DNA of 64,000 nucleotides from Desulfitobacterium sp050251735. Lineage in GTDB: Bacteria; Bacillota; Desulfitobacteriia; Desulfitobacteriales; Desulfitobacteriaceae. The DNA lies in contig JBFWMF010000011.1 of assembly GCA_050251735.1 (NCBI GenBank), forward strand, positions 1 through 64,000, given 5' to 3'. The translations under genes were made by a program, and so were the position numbers. Below, piece by piece: positions 17,635-26,853 of this stretch. Each line of letters begins with the position of its first letter. The first letter of the stretch is position 1. A model generated the notes under the pieces. That model was not told the DNA's origin, did not search any database, and saw only the letters and a list, made by a program, of their open reading frames with translations.

Positions 17635-18429
17635 TTGATTATAATTGGTGAACGAATTAATGGGATGTTTAAAGATATCGGCGATGCCCTTCGTAATAAA
17701 GATGCAAAGCCTATCCAGGAATGGGCATTGAAGCAACAAGAGGGCGGGGCTCATTATCTCGATGTTAATTCCGGACCGGCTGTTCCCAAAGAAGAACGTC
17801 CCGAGGCTTATGAGTGGATGGTCAAAGTAATCCAAGAAGTCTCTGAAATTCCTTTGTGCCTAGATTCTACAAACTATAATGCCATTGAAGCAGGCTTGAA
17901 GCTCTTAAAACGTCCGGGTATGATTAATTCTTGCCCGGCAGAGCGCGAGAAGATCGAGCGGGTATTCCCAATGGCTGTTCAATACAACGCGGCCTTGATC
18001 GGGTTGACCATGGATAATAAAGGCATCCCTAAAGATGCGGAAAACCGTATCGCCTTCGCTATGGAGCTTGTTGCTGCAGCAGATGAATTTGGGTTACCGA
18101 TTGATGAACTCTATATCGATCCCCTGATTCTGCCCTGCAATGTTGCTCAAGAGCATGCACCGGAAGTTCTTGAATCTATCCGTATGGTAAAAACCCTATC
18201 TAATCCTGCACCTAAAACAGTTCTTGGACTTTCCAATGTATCACAAAATGCTTTGGATCGGCATCTCATTAATCGTACCTATTTAGCTATGGCAATGTCT
18301 GCAGGCCTGGATGCGGCTATTCTTGATGCTAACGACGACGATTTAGTTGACGTTGCAGCAACCTGTGAAATCCTCTTAAATAAGAGCATTTATGCGGATT
18401 CTTATTTGAAAGTTTTCCGCCAGCGCTAA
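17635..18429 (+). CDS. acsE: Methyl-THF:corrinoid iron-sulfur protein methyltransferase
   Basis: Moves the methyl group of 5-methyltetrahydrofolate to the Co(I) corrinoid, linking the methyl and carbonyl branches of the Wood-Ljungdahl pathway. It has the pterin-binding TIM barrel: IIIGERINGMFKDIG at the N-terminus, HYLDVNSGPA, CLDSTN and VLGLSNVSQNAL. TTG at 17635 lies 10 nt after AAGGA and gives the family N-terminus; the GTG at 17626 is too close to that site. The 264 residues fit the family (about 262). A terminator closes the operon. Confidence 0.96.
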   Translation: MIIIGERINGMFKDIGDALRNKDAKPIQEWALKQQEGGAHYLDVNSGPAVPKEERPEAYEWMVKVIQEVSEIPLCLDSTNYNAIEAGLKLLKRPGMINSCPAEREKIERVFPMAVQYNAALIGLTMDNKGIPKDAENRIAFAMELVAAADEFGLPIDELYIDPLILPCNVAQEHAPEVLESIRMVKTLSNPAPKTVLGLSNVSQNALDRHLINRTYLAMAMSAGLDAAILDANDDDLVDVAATCEILLNKSIYADSYLKVFRQR

Positions 18430-18466
18430 GATTGTCATACCAATCATAAGCTAATCAACGCTTCTA

Positions 18467-18494
18467 CAGACCCTTATAAGGGTCTGTTTTTTTA
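18467..18494 (+). terminator. Terminator of the acs operon
   Basis: CAGACCCTT and AAGGGTCTG form a tight hairpin followed by seven T residues, 37 nt after the acsE stop. Confidence 0.92.
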
Positions 18495-18649
18495 TGTCCA
18501 AACAAATTTTTTTTAACCATCTCAATAGGAGCGGTTGCGAAAGGGTGACTAAGTCTACGCTTCATAAGCTGTTTATATTCAAATTAGACATACTCAACCA
18601 TTAAACTGCATAGCTATCATGGAAAAGAAGTAAACGGAGGTGGACAACT

Positions 18650-19828
18650 TTGGAAGCCTTTTACAGAGATGATCAAGAAATACGAGAATGGGTTGATTTA
18701 TTCATCGAGAAATTATTTACCGTAAACCTGCTATCGGGAAATGATGCTGATGGCGAGTTCTATCAAGGTCGGCAAGCTGCTGAAAAAATTGCATCATCTT
18801 TCCAAGAGATATTAGACCTACCCAATGAGGTTCTTATTGATGGCATCCGTCAATTAGTAGAGCAACGATTACCTGACCATCGAGTGATCGACAATTTTCC
18901 GGACTTTTACGTCCTTATGAATGATATGATACTGGCAGGACTACAAAGCATGAGAGAGAATGAAAAGGATCGTTTTCCTCAGCAGATTTCTAATTTAAAA
19001 GGTCTGCAACACATAGAAGGACCTTCAATCATGCCAAGCTCTAGAGTGGCACTTAATGGCATCGGGACTTTAACTAAAGAGATGGATTCTTCCTTTTCAT
19101 TAAGACATCACCTGCTAAAAGCCTTTGATTCACCACTAGCTACCGATTTGTCTGCTGAAAAAATAAGCATAGTGGAAACAGCACACAGTCCGGTTAGCGC
19201 GACAAGCAATAACCATATAGGTGTCACGGTCGTAAGCGGCATCATTGACGATATCATAATTCAAGACACCTTAGTTGAAGACACCTTAGTTGAAAACACC
19301 TTAGTAACTGACATCGCAATTGAAGACAGCTATAATTTAGAGTTTGTTGAAGAGTATAGTAGTACAAAAGATGATGAATCCATACCTGCTTTAAGCATGT
19401 CAGTTACTCTGCAAAAAGAAGAAAATTCTCATAGGGACATAAGTTTTCCGCCTGCAAGAGATCCTTTTCGCTTTAATGCTCAAAAAAAGAAAAATAATGA
19501 TGTTCTGGCCGAAATTCCCGTTAAGCCAGTCGTCATGATCCAGGAAATACCCCAAAATGGCATGATGCTTTCTCGTGTCCTAAAGCAACTGTATGGGGAC
19601 CTGACCATTCAATGGAATGTAACTGTTCAAAACCTTGATTTCTTTGCCAAGGCTGGAGATCTACTAATTTATATAGAACCAAGTTTCTCCTCGCAAGTTA
19701 CTGAAACAGAAGCAAACAAAATCATTGAGAAAATTAAAAAGGACAACTTTAGGGTCTATATCTGCAAGCACGAAGATTTGGCCTATCCAAGACGTTTAGA
19801 AAGAGGAATTCGTCGAGTAAAGCGCTAA
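18650..19828 (+). CDS. Unknown protein with short acidic repeats, upstream of degSU
   Basis: I do not recognise this 392-residue protein. TTG at 18650 follows GGAGGTGG. There is no signal peptide or membrane helix. The N-terminal 110 residues look helical; the middle is low-complexity and acidic, with a short tandem repeat around residue 204-220 (QDTLVEDTLVENTLVTD), matched in DNA by imperfect 15-nt repeats at 19264-19310. The last 90 residues are basic, alternate predicted strands and helices, and end in a run rich in Arg/Lys. It is 106 nt upstream of degS on the same strand, so a regulatory link is possible but unproven. Confidence 0.7.
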   Translation: MEAFYRDDQEIREWVDLFIEKLFTVNLLSGNDADGEFYQGRQAAEKIASSFQEILDLPNEVLIDGIRQLVEQRLPDHRVIDNFPDFYVLMNDMILAGLQSMRENEKDRFPQQISNLKGLQHIEGPSIMPSSRVALNGIGTLTKEMDSSFSLRHHLLKAFDSPLATDLSAEKISIVETAHSPVSATSNNHIGVTVVSGIIDDIIIQDTLVEDTLVENTLVTDIAIEDSYNLEFVEEYSSTKDDESIPALSMSVTLQKEENSHRDISFPPARDPFRFNAQKKKNNDVLAEIPVKPVVMIQEIPQNGMMLSRVLKQLYGDLTIQWNVTVQNLDFFAKAGDLLIYIEPSFSSQVTETEANKIIEKIKKDNFRVYICKHEDLAYPRRLERGIRRVKR

Positions 19829-19934
19829 CAAGTAACTTTCAACACCCTTTTTCCATTTGATAGGTAGGATATTAAATACAAGGTGTCGAATACAGTCAAA
19901 GAATAAAAAGGTAGTGTTGAAAAGAGGGACAACA

Positions 19935-21074
19935 GTGACAGACCGATTGGGTATCATCATTAGCAATACCCTAAATGCGATCGAATCCAGCAAGGAAGAG
20001 ATTTTTTACATTGCCGAAACAACCCGCGCAGAAAACGAGCGACTAACACAGGAATCTTCTCAGATCAAGGGAGAGATCCTGCGCATTATTGATGACGTGG
20101 ACAAATATCAAAAATTAGAACGTCGACTTCGACAACGACTAATGGAAGTGAGCAGGGATTTCGGGAATTATTCGGAAAAGGTAATGTTGGATACATACAC
20201 TCAGACGAAAGATGTTCAAGTTCAACTGCAACTGCTCCAATCCCAAGAAAACCAATTGAGAAGCCGACGAGATGAAATTGAACGTTCTTTAAAACAAATG
20301 GAAAAAACTATCGTACGAGCCGAAACCTTACTTAATCAAGTGACCTTAGCCATTAATCTTTTGCATGGCGGAATAGCCGAGCTTAACCATAACAATCCTC
20401 CTGAGAATATGCAAGAAACAGCCCTCAAAATTATTCGTGCACAAGATGACGAGAGACGTAGAATTGCCCGCGAGATTCATGATGGGCCGGCTCAGAATCT
20501 TGCGAATATTGTTTTAAGATTAGAAATTACTGAAAAGCTACTTGCACTTGATCCAAATCGTGTGCGAACAGAAATCTCTGATCTTAAAGGGCTAGTTCGT
20601 GCTAACTTAAAGGATATTAGGCGTATTATCTTTGATTTACGCCCCATTGCTCTTGATCAGCAAGGCTTTATTTCTGCTCTTGATAGATATTTGATCAATT
20701 TCCAAGAGACATATAGTATAATCTGCGATTTTCAAGTGTTGGGTAAAGAAAGGAATTTATTACCTGCTATAGAAGTCGCCCTTTTCCGTTCCCTTCAAGA
20801 AGGCATGACCAACATAGCTAAACATGCACATACCAATTGGGCAAGAGTCCTCATTGTTTATGAGGATTCTCAAATAACTATTCAAATCACCGATCGCGGA
20901 AATGGTTTCAATGTGGACGATGCGTTTATTTATCCAGGAGATCATTTTGGTTTGATTGGTATGAAAGAGAGAATTGAAATGTTTAAAGGTCAAATGACAA
21001 TTAAATCTTCCCCATTGAAAGGGACCACAGTAAAGCTCATCATACCAACAAGTAACGAGGAGGGATGGGAATGA
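19935..21074 (+). CDS. degS: DegS-like cytoplasmic sensor histidine kinase
   Basis: Soluble HisKA_3-type kinase that phosphorylates DegU. A long N-terminal coiled coil (about residues 20-150) is the DegS sensor domain. The phosphoacceptor is His182 in REIHDGPAQNLANIV, and the ATPase domain has SLQEGMTNIAKHAH (N-box) and ITDRGNGFNVD, DHFGLIGMKERIE (G-boxes). No transmembrane segment is present. The frame is open from 19857, but GTG 19935 follows GAGGG by 6 nt and gives 379 residues, near the 385 of Bacillus DegS. It overlaps degU by 4 nt. Confidence 0.92.
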   Translation: MTDRLGIIISNTLNAIESSKEEIFYIAETTRAENERLTQESSQIKGEILRIIDDVDKYQKLERRLRQRLMEVSRDFGNYSEKVMLDTYTQTKDVQVQLQLLQSQENQLRSRRDEIERSLKQMEKTIVRAETLLNQVTLAINLLHGGIAELNHNNPPENMQETALKIIRAQDDERRRIAREIHDGPAQNLANIVLRLEITEKLLALDPNRVRTEISDLKGLVRANLKDIRRIIFDLRPIALDQQGFISALDRYLINFQETYSIICDFQVLGKERNLLPAIEVALFRSLQEGMTNIAKHAHTNWARVLIVYEDSQITIQITDRGNGFNVDDAFIYPGDHFGLIGMKERIEMFKGQMTIKSSPLKGTTVKLIIPTSNEEGWE

Positions 21075-21709
21075 TACGAGTTGTGATTGCCGATGACCAT
21101 CCACTTCTGCGTGAAGGGTTAAGAAGAATCCTAGAATTTGAAGAGGGAATTCAAGTGGTTTGTGAAGTAGGAGATGGCCAAGGTGCGATCAATGTCTCAC
21201 GTACCTTAGATTATGACATATTACTTATGGATTTAAATATGCCCGGGGTCAATGGGCTAGAAGCCTGTCGGGTCATACGTCGCGAAAAAGAGAAGATTGG
21301 CATTCTAGTTCTGACTGTGGATGACTCCGATGAAAAAGTATTTCAAGTTCTTCAGCTCGGTGTTGCCGGTTACCTCCTGAAGGATGTAGATCCTAAAACT
21401 TTAGTCGACTCCATCCATAAAGTATTTAACGGTCAACCGATACTATCTCCTGCAGTTACCGGAAAATTACTTGGACAATTAGCAAATCCCCCTCATACAA
21501 AAGAAACCTATGGATTGAGTGATCGAGAATTGCAAATCCTAACCTATGTCGTTAAAGGCTCATCTAATCGTGAAATCGGACAAGCACTGTATATCAGCGA
21601 AAAGACAGTAAAGAATCATCTGTCCAGCATTTTTCGCAAGCTTGAGGTTGAGGATCGTACGCAAGCGGCCTTAAAAGCAGTAAAGCTCAAAATGGTGCAG
21701 TTGGATTGA
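21071..21709 (+). CDS. degU: DegU-like response regulator
   Basis: NarL/FixJ-type regulator partnered with DegS. The receiver domain has Asp8/Asp9, the phosphoacceptor Asp54 in LLMDLNMPG, Thr and Lys in the usual places (VLTVDD, LLKD), and a C-terminal LuxR helix-turn-helix (LSDRELQILTYVVKGSSNREIG, then KTVKNHLSSIFRKL). ATG 21071 overlaps the degS stop as ATGA and follows GGAGGG by 6 nt; the ATG at 21065 lies too near that site. In Bacillus the pair controls exoenzymes, motility and competence; the regulon here is unknown. Confidence 0.93.
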   Translation: MIRVVIADDHPLLREGLRRILEFEEGIQVVCEVGDGQGAINVSRTLDYDILLMDLNMPGVNGLEACRVIRREKEKIGILVLTVDDSDEKVFQVLQLGVAGYLLKDVDPKTLVDSIHKVFNGQPILSPAVTGKLLGQLANPPHTKETYGLSDRELQILTYVVKGSSNREIGQALYISEKTVKNHLSSIFRKLEVEDRTQAALKAVKLKMVQLD

Positions 21710-21759
21710 TTTAATGATAAGAAAGACTTCATGACAATATCGGGCAAACGGAGGATTAT

Positions 21760-23472
21760 ATGAAAATAAGTTTCTATGGTTCGGCACAAGTGGTAACCGG
21801 TTCATCATACCTAGTTGAGGCTGGTGATGAGCGTATACTTGTTGATTGTGGGTTATTTCAAGGTTCTAAGGCCATAAAGGAGCTCAATTATGGACCATTT
21901 CCTTATAATCCTGCGGAGATTGATGCCGTCATCCTGACTCATGCTCACACCGATCATACAGGATTAATTCCTAAACTTATTAAACACGGTTTTAAAGGAA
22001 GAATCTACGCTACCCCTGAGACAGTAAAACTGTGTTCAATCATGCTTCCCGACAGCGGTCATATTCAAGAGATGGAAGTCGAACGCAAAAATCGGCGGTT
22101 AGCACGGACTCGCCAAGACCTGTTGACACCTATTTATACTGCCCAAGACGCTTTAGACGCTATGCAATATTTTTCGCCGGTGAATTACAATCAAAATACT
22201 GTTCTATCCGAACATTTCAGCTTTACCTTTCATGATGCGGGGCATATTTTAGGCTCGGCCTATGTGCGGTTAACCATCAATGAGGGAGAACTTCAAAAAA
22301 AAGTCGTTTTTTCCGGCGATATCGGGAATTATAACCAACCCTATATTGAAAATCCTAGCACGATATGCTCGGCAGACATTGTCCTCGTTGAGACGACCTA
22401 TGGAAATCGTCAACATGAAAACAGGAGCAATCGTCTTGAACATCTTGCAGAGATTATTCGAGAGGCTCATCAAGCAGGAGGAAATCTTATCATTCCTGCC
22501 TTTGCTATTGAGCGCACTCAAGATCTCTTATTTTATATCCGTAAATTACAAACCCAAAAAGAGATTCCCGTCCTGCCTATCTATGTGGATAGTCCTTTAG
22601 CCATTGCTGCGACAAAGATATTTCAAGAGAATCCTCATAATTTCGATGATGAGACACTGGCCATGATTAATAGGGGAGAAAACCCTCTAATGATGCCTAA
22701 TGTTCATTACAGCCTAACGTCAGAGGAGTCCATGGCCATCAATAAAATCGAAGGCGGCGCAATTATTATCGCCGCTAGTGGAATGGCTGATGCGGGACGA
22801 ATTAAGCATCATCTTAAACATAATTTATGGCGGGAGAAAGCCACTGTCTTATTTGTTGGTTATCAAGCACAGGGGACCCTCGGCCGTAGAATTGTCGAAG
22901 GTGCTAAAGAGGTCACCGTGCTCGGCGAGAAGATCTCCGTTCGTGCAAATATCCGCAAAATGGAAGGATTGTCAGCCCACGCGGATCAATCCCAGCTATT
23001 AGAGTGGCTATCTTGTTTGGGTACAAATGCCGAAAGTATCATTCTAGTCCACGGCGAACCTGATGTACAAAATGTTTTTTCCCAAAAAATCCAGGAACAG
23101 TTTGGAAAAATTCCCTGGATACCACAACTAGGCGAACAATTTGAGATTAAGGATAAAGAGATTATCCCTTATCCGCCAGCAGAACCATGGCTTAAGGCCA
23201 TTGAAGAACAATCCATAGATACAAGTCAAGACGAAGAGGAGGAACATGTAACCTCCGGCCTACGATCGAATCTTCCACCTATGCCAAGAACAAAAGCTGG
23301 CAAGGTTAAGGCTTCCCAGGCTCAAGTCAACAAAGCTATGCAGCGTCTGCGTCATCGTTTGAAGGTTCTGGTCGATCTGGGTAAACGGTCAAATAATTTA
23401 GATTATACCCTTAATGTCATCGACACCATAAACCAGTGGCTCGATCAAACAATAGATCTCCGCAGGAAGTAA
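21760..23472 (+). CDS. Beta-CASP metallo-beta-lactamase RNase-like hydrolase
   Basis: 570-residue MBL-fold protein with a beta-CASP insertion, the architecture of YSH1/CPSF73-like RNA-processing nucleases. His61, His63, Asp65 and His66 form the HxHxDH zinc motif (THAHTDHTG); HDAGHILGSA and FSGDIGNY give further ligands; the RMM-type end shows SAHADQSQLLEW and ILVHGEP. About 90 C-terminal residues beyond the core are basic and Lys/Arg rich, perhaps for RNA contact. A GGAGG site precedes ATG. It is 50 nt after degU, possibly co-transcribed. Substrate unknown. Confidence 0.88.
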   Translation: MKISFYGSAQVVTGSSYLVEAGDERILVDCGLFQGSKAIKELNYGPFPYNPAEIDAVILTHAHTDHTGLIPKLIKHGFKGRIYATPETVKLCSIMLPDSGHIQEMEVERKNRRLARTRQDLLTPIYTAQDALDAMQYFSPVNYNQNTVLSEHFSFTFHDAGHILGSAYVRLTINEGELQKKVVFSGDIGNYNQPYIENPSTICSADIVLVETTYGNRQHENRSNRLEHLAEIIREAHQAGGNLIIPAFAIERTQDLLFYIRKLQTQKEIPVLPIYVDSPLAIAATKIFQENPHNFDDETLAMINRGENPLMMPNVHYSLTSEESMAINKIEGGAIIIAASGMADAGRIKHHLKHNLWREKATVLFVGYQAQGTLGRRIVEGAKEVTVLGEKISVRANIRKMEGLSAHADQSQLLEWLSCLGTNAESIILVHGEPDVQNVFSQKIQEQFGKIPWIPQLGEQFEIKDKEIIPYPPAEPWLKAIEEQSIDTSQDEEEEHVTSGLRSNLPPMPRTKAGKVKASQAQVNKAMQRLRHRLKVLVDLGKRSNNLDYTLNVIDTINQWLDQTIDLRRK

Positions 23473-23488
23473 GGTAAGGGATGAACCC

Positions 23489-24079
23489 TTAGATATAAGC
23501 AAATTCTGAAGTTTGTTTCTTTATTCCTGATAAAAATCTTAAGATTTCTTCACGTCGCTTTACAGCTAGTCGTTTTCCGGTTTTTGTAGAGACCTTGTTC
23601 GGCAATGCTTCGGCAAAAATGCGGGCTCTGTCGATAGCATCTTCCGGGGTACGGATTAACTCGTCTTGTCCAATCAAACTGAATAGACGAGTGAGGCCGA
23701 TATTGCCTAGATTGTCGAGGATATCCGAGTCCCGTAGGTAGAGCGCTTCATCACTTCTACCTGGCTCAGAATAGTACATATGACTTTCAATAGCTTCCAA
23801 GACAATCGGGATCTTGTGACTTGGAAAAGCCATCCTTTGCAAAATATTTGCGGCGACTCCCTTGGAACGAAGGGAGTGATCTACATTAGCTAAGGCATAA
23901 GCGGGATATCTACCTATATCATGGAGTAGGGCTGAATAATACAGTACCTCATCATCTAACTCTATGGGCTCTGCTAATTCTTTAGCAAGTAGATAGACAC
24001 GTGTACAATGCTTTACTCCCCATGCATGGTGAGCTCCTGATTTATTGATAATGTGGATGAGTTCTTCACGCTGTCCCAT
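23489..24079 (-). CDS. HD-domain metal-dependent phosphohydrolase
   Basis: 196-residue protein with an HD fold: His in GVKHCTRVYLLAK, the HD pair in YYSALLHDIGRYP, and a later Asp-His in NVDHSLRSKG. Family members hydrolyse nucleotides, cyclic di-nucleotides or (p)ppGpp; the substrate here cannot be told. ATG 24079 follows GGAGG. It converges with the beta-CASP gene and no strong shared terminator is visible in the 16-nt gap. Confidence 0.85.
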   Translation of the reverse strand: MGQREELIHIINKSGAHHAWGVKHCTRVYLLAKELAEPIELDDEVLYYSALLHDIGRYPAYALANVDHSLRSKGVAANILQRMAFPSHKIPIVLEAIESHMYYSEPGRSDEALYLRDSDILDNLGNIGLTRLFSLIGQDELIRTPEDAIDRARIFAEALPNKVSTKTGKRLAVKRREEILRFLSGIKKQTSEFAYI

Positions 24080-24286
24080 CTGGAATCAACCTCCTAATTA
24101 TTGTATAATTTGAATATACGCCACCGGATAATTATATTCCTTTAATTTCCATCTTCAGTTAACGAAATATTACCCATCTTTTCGAGCTTAATCATTGAAT
24201 TTCAACCCATTCAAATAAACACCCAAGAATACTCTCCCCAAAAACTTAAAATACGTTATAATTGTCCTTTAGAGGAGTGAATTTTT

Positions 24287-25057
24287 ATGTCTAGTACCAA
24301 TCTTTATGGGAGCTTTGTACAAGCTCTTTTCTTTTCTGGAACAGTAAGTATTCCGAAGTACTTCCTAAATCATTATTCAGAGTTGGAAATCAGCCATATT
24401 GAAGCTTTATTGATTATTCAAATCATGGGGGAGATTGAAACCAATCCCAATCCTTCCGCTCAACTTCTTGCCCAGCGTATGAACCTAGAGGTAATTCAAG
24501 TAGAAGAAATGATTGCTCATCTTATGAGCCGCAATTATCTATCCCTGAAAAAACACTGGAATCATGAAGATCATCAATCCTCATTAGGATATAGCTTTGT
24601 TGGACTTATTGAAGAATTAGCTGAACGTTGGGCAATCGATGAATTTAAGCACTTCGAGGCTGAACAAAACCAGCGTAAGGAACCCAATGACCCACTGCAG
24701 AACTCAACTTGTTCAACTTCCACAGGACAGATTATCACCACGTTTGAACAGGAATTAGGACGCCCTGTGACCCCGATTGAATGCGAGGTCATAGACACCT
24801 GGATCACCTCTAATTTCTCTGAAGAATTGATTCTTGCTGCTTTTAAACGTGGTGTTATGGCCGGTATACGTAATTTCCGTTACATTGACTCTATCCTACG
24901 AGAATGGGAAAAAAAAGGACTACGTACCTTGCAAGAGGTTGAAGCCGATGATGTATATTTTCAATCCAGACAGGAGAAATCTCGCTTCAAAAAAACATCC
25001 CCCCAACAGCCTAGTCGTAAGGTTTCGCCGGATAAGTATGAAAATTTCTATCTTTAA
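24287..25057 (+). CDS. dnaD: DnaD-like primosomal protein
   Basis: Replication-restart or initiation protein. The N-terminal 100 residues form a winged-helix-like domain (LEISHIEALLIIQIM, MNLEVIQVEEMIAHLM), and the C-terminal region carries the DnaB_2/DnaD domain: TTFEQELGRPVTPIECEVI, then AAFKRGVMAGIRNFRYIDSI. The last residues are basic and disordered-looking. GAGGAG precedes ATG. It is directly followed, 21 nt later, by a DnaI/DnaC-type loader, which matches the DnaD-DnaI partnership that loads the replicative helicase. Confidence 0.88.
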   Translation: MSSTNLYGSFVQALFFSGTVSIPKYFLNHYSELEISHIEALLIIQIMGEIETNPNPSAQLLAQRMNLEVIQVEEMIAHLMSRNYLSLKKHWNHEDHQSSLGYSFVGLIEELAERWAIDEFKHFEAEQNQRKEPNDPLQNSTCSTSTGQIITTFEQELGRPVTPIECEVIDTWITSNFSEELILAAFKRGVMAGIRNFRYIDSILREWEKKGLRTLQEVEADDVYFQSRQEKSRFKKTSPQQPSRKVSPDKYENFYL

Positions 25058-25078
25058 GAAAGGAGCAAGAGGTACATC

Positions 25079-25909
25079 ATGAAATCGTTAAAAGATATTA
25101 TGCAAGAAAATTATCTCAATGAGCTTAAGAAAAAACGAGACATTACTGACGATACTCAAGTTGATATTTCTAACAACCCTCTTAAATCCACAGTGAATTG
25201 CTCACTTTGTGAAGATCGCGGTATAATTTTTGATGGAACCTCGGCACGTCCCTGCACTTGTATGCAACAAAAACGTATGGAAAACCTTTTTCGCCATGCG
25301 CGGATGGCGCGAGGGTTACTCAATTGCCGATTTGACAATTTTAATACAAAATATTATCAAAGTTCCTCTAAACCTCATGATCCCAATCATCTTGAAAATG
25401 CGTTGAAAGCCTTAAACGCCTCACGAGAGTTTGTTGATCGGTGTTTGAATGATTATCATGGCTTAGGACTGATGCTCACTGGGCCTGTTGGGGCCGGCAA
25501 AACCTTTCTGGCCGCTTCTATTGCCAATGCATTGATGGAAAAGGAACAACAAGTTCTCTTTCTGGTGGTTCCCGACCTATTGGATCAGCTACGCGCAACC
25601 TATAAGACGGATGAAAATGAGATGGATCTCTTGGATTCAGCTCGTGAAATTCCTATCCTTATTCTCGATGATTTAGGTGCGCACAACTACACGGAATGGA
25701 CTCGCAACCGAATCTATTCGATTATCAATTATAGAATGAATGAGCAGTTACCTACAGTTATAACCTCCAATTTATCTCTAGAGGAAATGGAAGAGCACTT
25801 AGGGTTGCGCACAACCTCACGGCTTATTCAATCCTGTCGAATTTTTAAAATGGATGTTGAACAAGATATTCGTTTGCGACAATACCAAGATAGAGAAAGA
25901 AAAAAATAA
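25079..25909 (+). CDS. DnaI/DnaC-type helicase loader ATPase
   Basis: AAA+ ATPase that probably loads the replicative helicase. The N-terminal part has a zinc-type Cys set (CSLCEDRG, then CTCMQ). The ATPase has Walker A GPVGAGKTFLAA at about residue 140, Walker B ILILDDLGAH, sensor 1 in TVITSNLS and an Arg finger region near RTTSRLIQSC. At 276 residues it fits DnaC/DnaI rather than IstB. There is no adjacent transposase, and dnaD is next door, which supports the replication role. Confidence 0.88.
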   Translation: MKSLKDIMQENYLNELKKKRDITDDTQVDISNNPLKSTVNCSLCEDRGIIFDGTSARPCTCMQQKRMENLFRHARMARGLLNCRFDNFNTKYYQSSSKPHDPNHLENALKALNASREFVDRCLNDYHGLGLMLTGPVGAGKTFLAASIANALMEKEQQVLFLVVPDLLDQLRATYKTDENEMDLLDSAREIPILILDDLGAHNYTEWTRNRIYSIINYRMNEQLPTVITSNLSLEEMEEHLGLRTTSRLIQSCRIFKMDVEQDIRLRQYQDRERKK

Positions 25910-25925
25910 TGAATTAATTTCAGAA

Positions 25926-25963
25926 AGTATGCATGTCCTGAAGAAGACATGCATACTTTTTTC
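25926..25963 (+). terminator. Terminator after the helicase loader gene
   Basis: AGTATGCATGTC and GACATGCATACT pair perfectly over 12 bp and are followed by six T residues. Confidence 0.92.
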
Positions 25964-25995
25964 TTAGAGAAAGAATCCGAATGGAGGTGCCTGAG

Positions 25996-26562
25996 ATGGC
26001 CAAAATTATCGCGATTAATCGCAAATACTTTACTGTTTTTCTAAGTGCATTGTTAGTCTGTCTCCTTGGGATTGCTGGAGTCACCCTTTGGAAAACAACG
26101 CAAGCTAGTGCAAATGGAGCAGTACCTGAAGTTAAAATGTTAGGGGTCGCCGTTGAGCCCGGTTCATTTACTCAGGATTTAACCTATGGGACTGTCACCA
26201 TTAAATCCAGTCAAGTTATCAACGCCAATAAGTTCGATCTGATCGCAACGGTGCAAAACACCACCGGCGGCAAAATGACCAATATTCCCATTGAGTTAGA
26301 GGTTTCCTTGGTTGGAGATGACAAACAGAAGGTAAGTAAAATTGGAACTCTTCCTTCCCTTGATCCAGGAGCAACGGCAAGAGTGGCTTTTCGTGAGATT
26401 AAGTCTCTCGGTGACGCGGCAGGGAAGAGCGCTACTGACGGACAACATAAAATCACCCTAAGAGTTAAACCAAACGTTGAGGGCGGCATTACTCAGAACA
26501 CAGAAGCGAGCTTTTTCTTTAATGTAGACTCTACTGTAAAGTCCCCCAGTGGAAACAAATAA
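25996..26562 (+). CDS. Membrane-anchored extracytoplasmic protein, unknown function
   Basis: 188 residues. A hydrophobic segment (about residues 10-31, FTVFLSALLVCLLGIAGVTLW) is an uncleaved anchor or signal peptide; the rest is outside and resembles a single beta-sandwich domain of the FxLYD/CARDB kind (FDLIATVQNTTGGKM, then LDPGATARVAF). I see no catalytic residues. ATG 25996 follows GGAGGTG; the earlier in-frame ATG lies in that site. Perhaps a stabilising or binding protein at the cell surface. Confidence 0.7.
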   Translation: MAKIIAINRKYFTVFLSALLVCLLGIAGVTLWKTTQASANGAVPEVKMLGVAVEPGSFTQDLTYGTVTIKSSQVINANKFDLIATVQNTTGGKMTNIPIELEVSLVGDDKQKVSKIGTLPSLDPGATARVAFREIKSLGDAAGKSATDGQHKITLRVKPNVEGGITQNTEASFFFNVDSTVKSPSGNK

Positions 26563-26727
26563 TATTTGACACCGCTATTGATTCTATTATTGATATTATT
26601 ATCTCGTATGATAATATGAATCGAAATAACTTAATAAGATAATTTGAGAAAGCAACACTAGAATGAAATATCATAATTTAGTAAATGAATGAAAGCAGAA
26701 AAAACCAGAAACTTGGCTACTGTATCG

Positions 26728-26755
26728 GAGGTGTATAAAATTACACCTCTTTTCT
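26728..26755 (+). terminator. Rho-independent terminator
   Basis: GAGGTGTA and TACACCTC form an 8-bp stem followed by TTTTCTATTT. It closes the transcript of the membrane-anchored protein. Confidence 0.8.
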
Positions 26756-26853
26756 ATTTCTTTCGCATTCGGACATAATATAGATAGATTACAGAGATGC
26801 CTTGCTTAGAACAGGACAAAATTGAATTCCATATATTGCTAACAAGGAAGAAG

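Noticed and set aside
25079..25909. IstB-type transposition helper
   Set aside because: No transposase or terminal repeat is near, and the gene directly follows a DnaD-like gene, so a helicase loader is the better reading.
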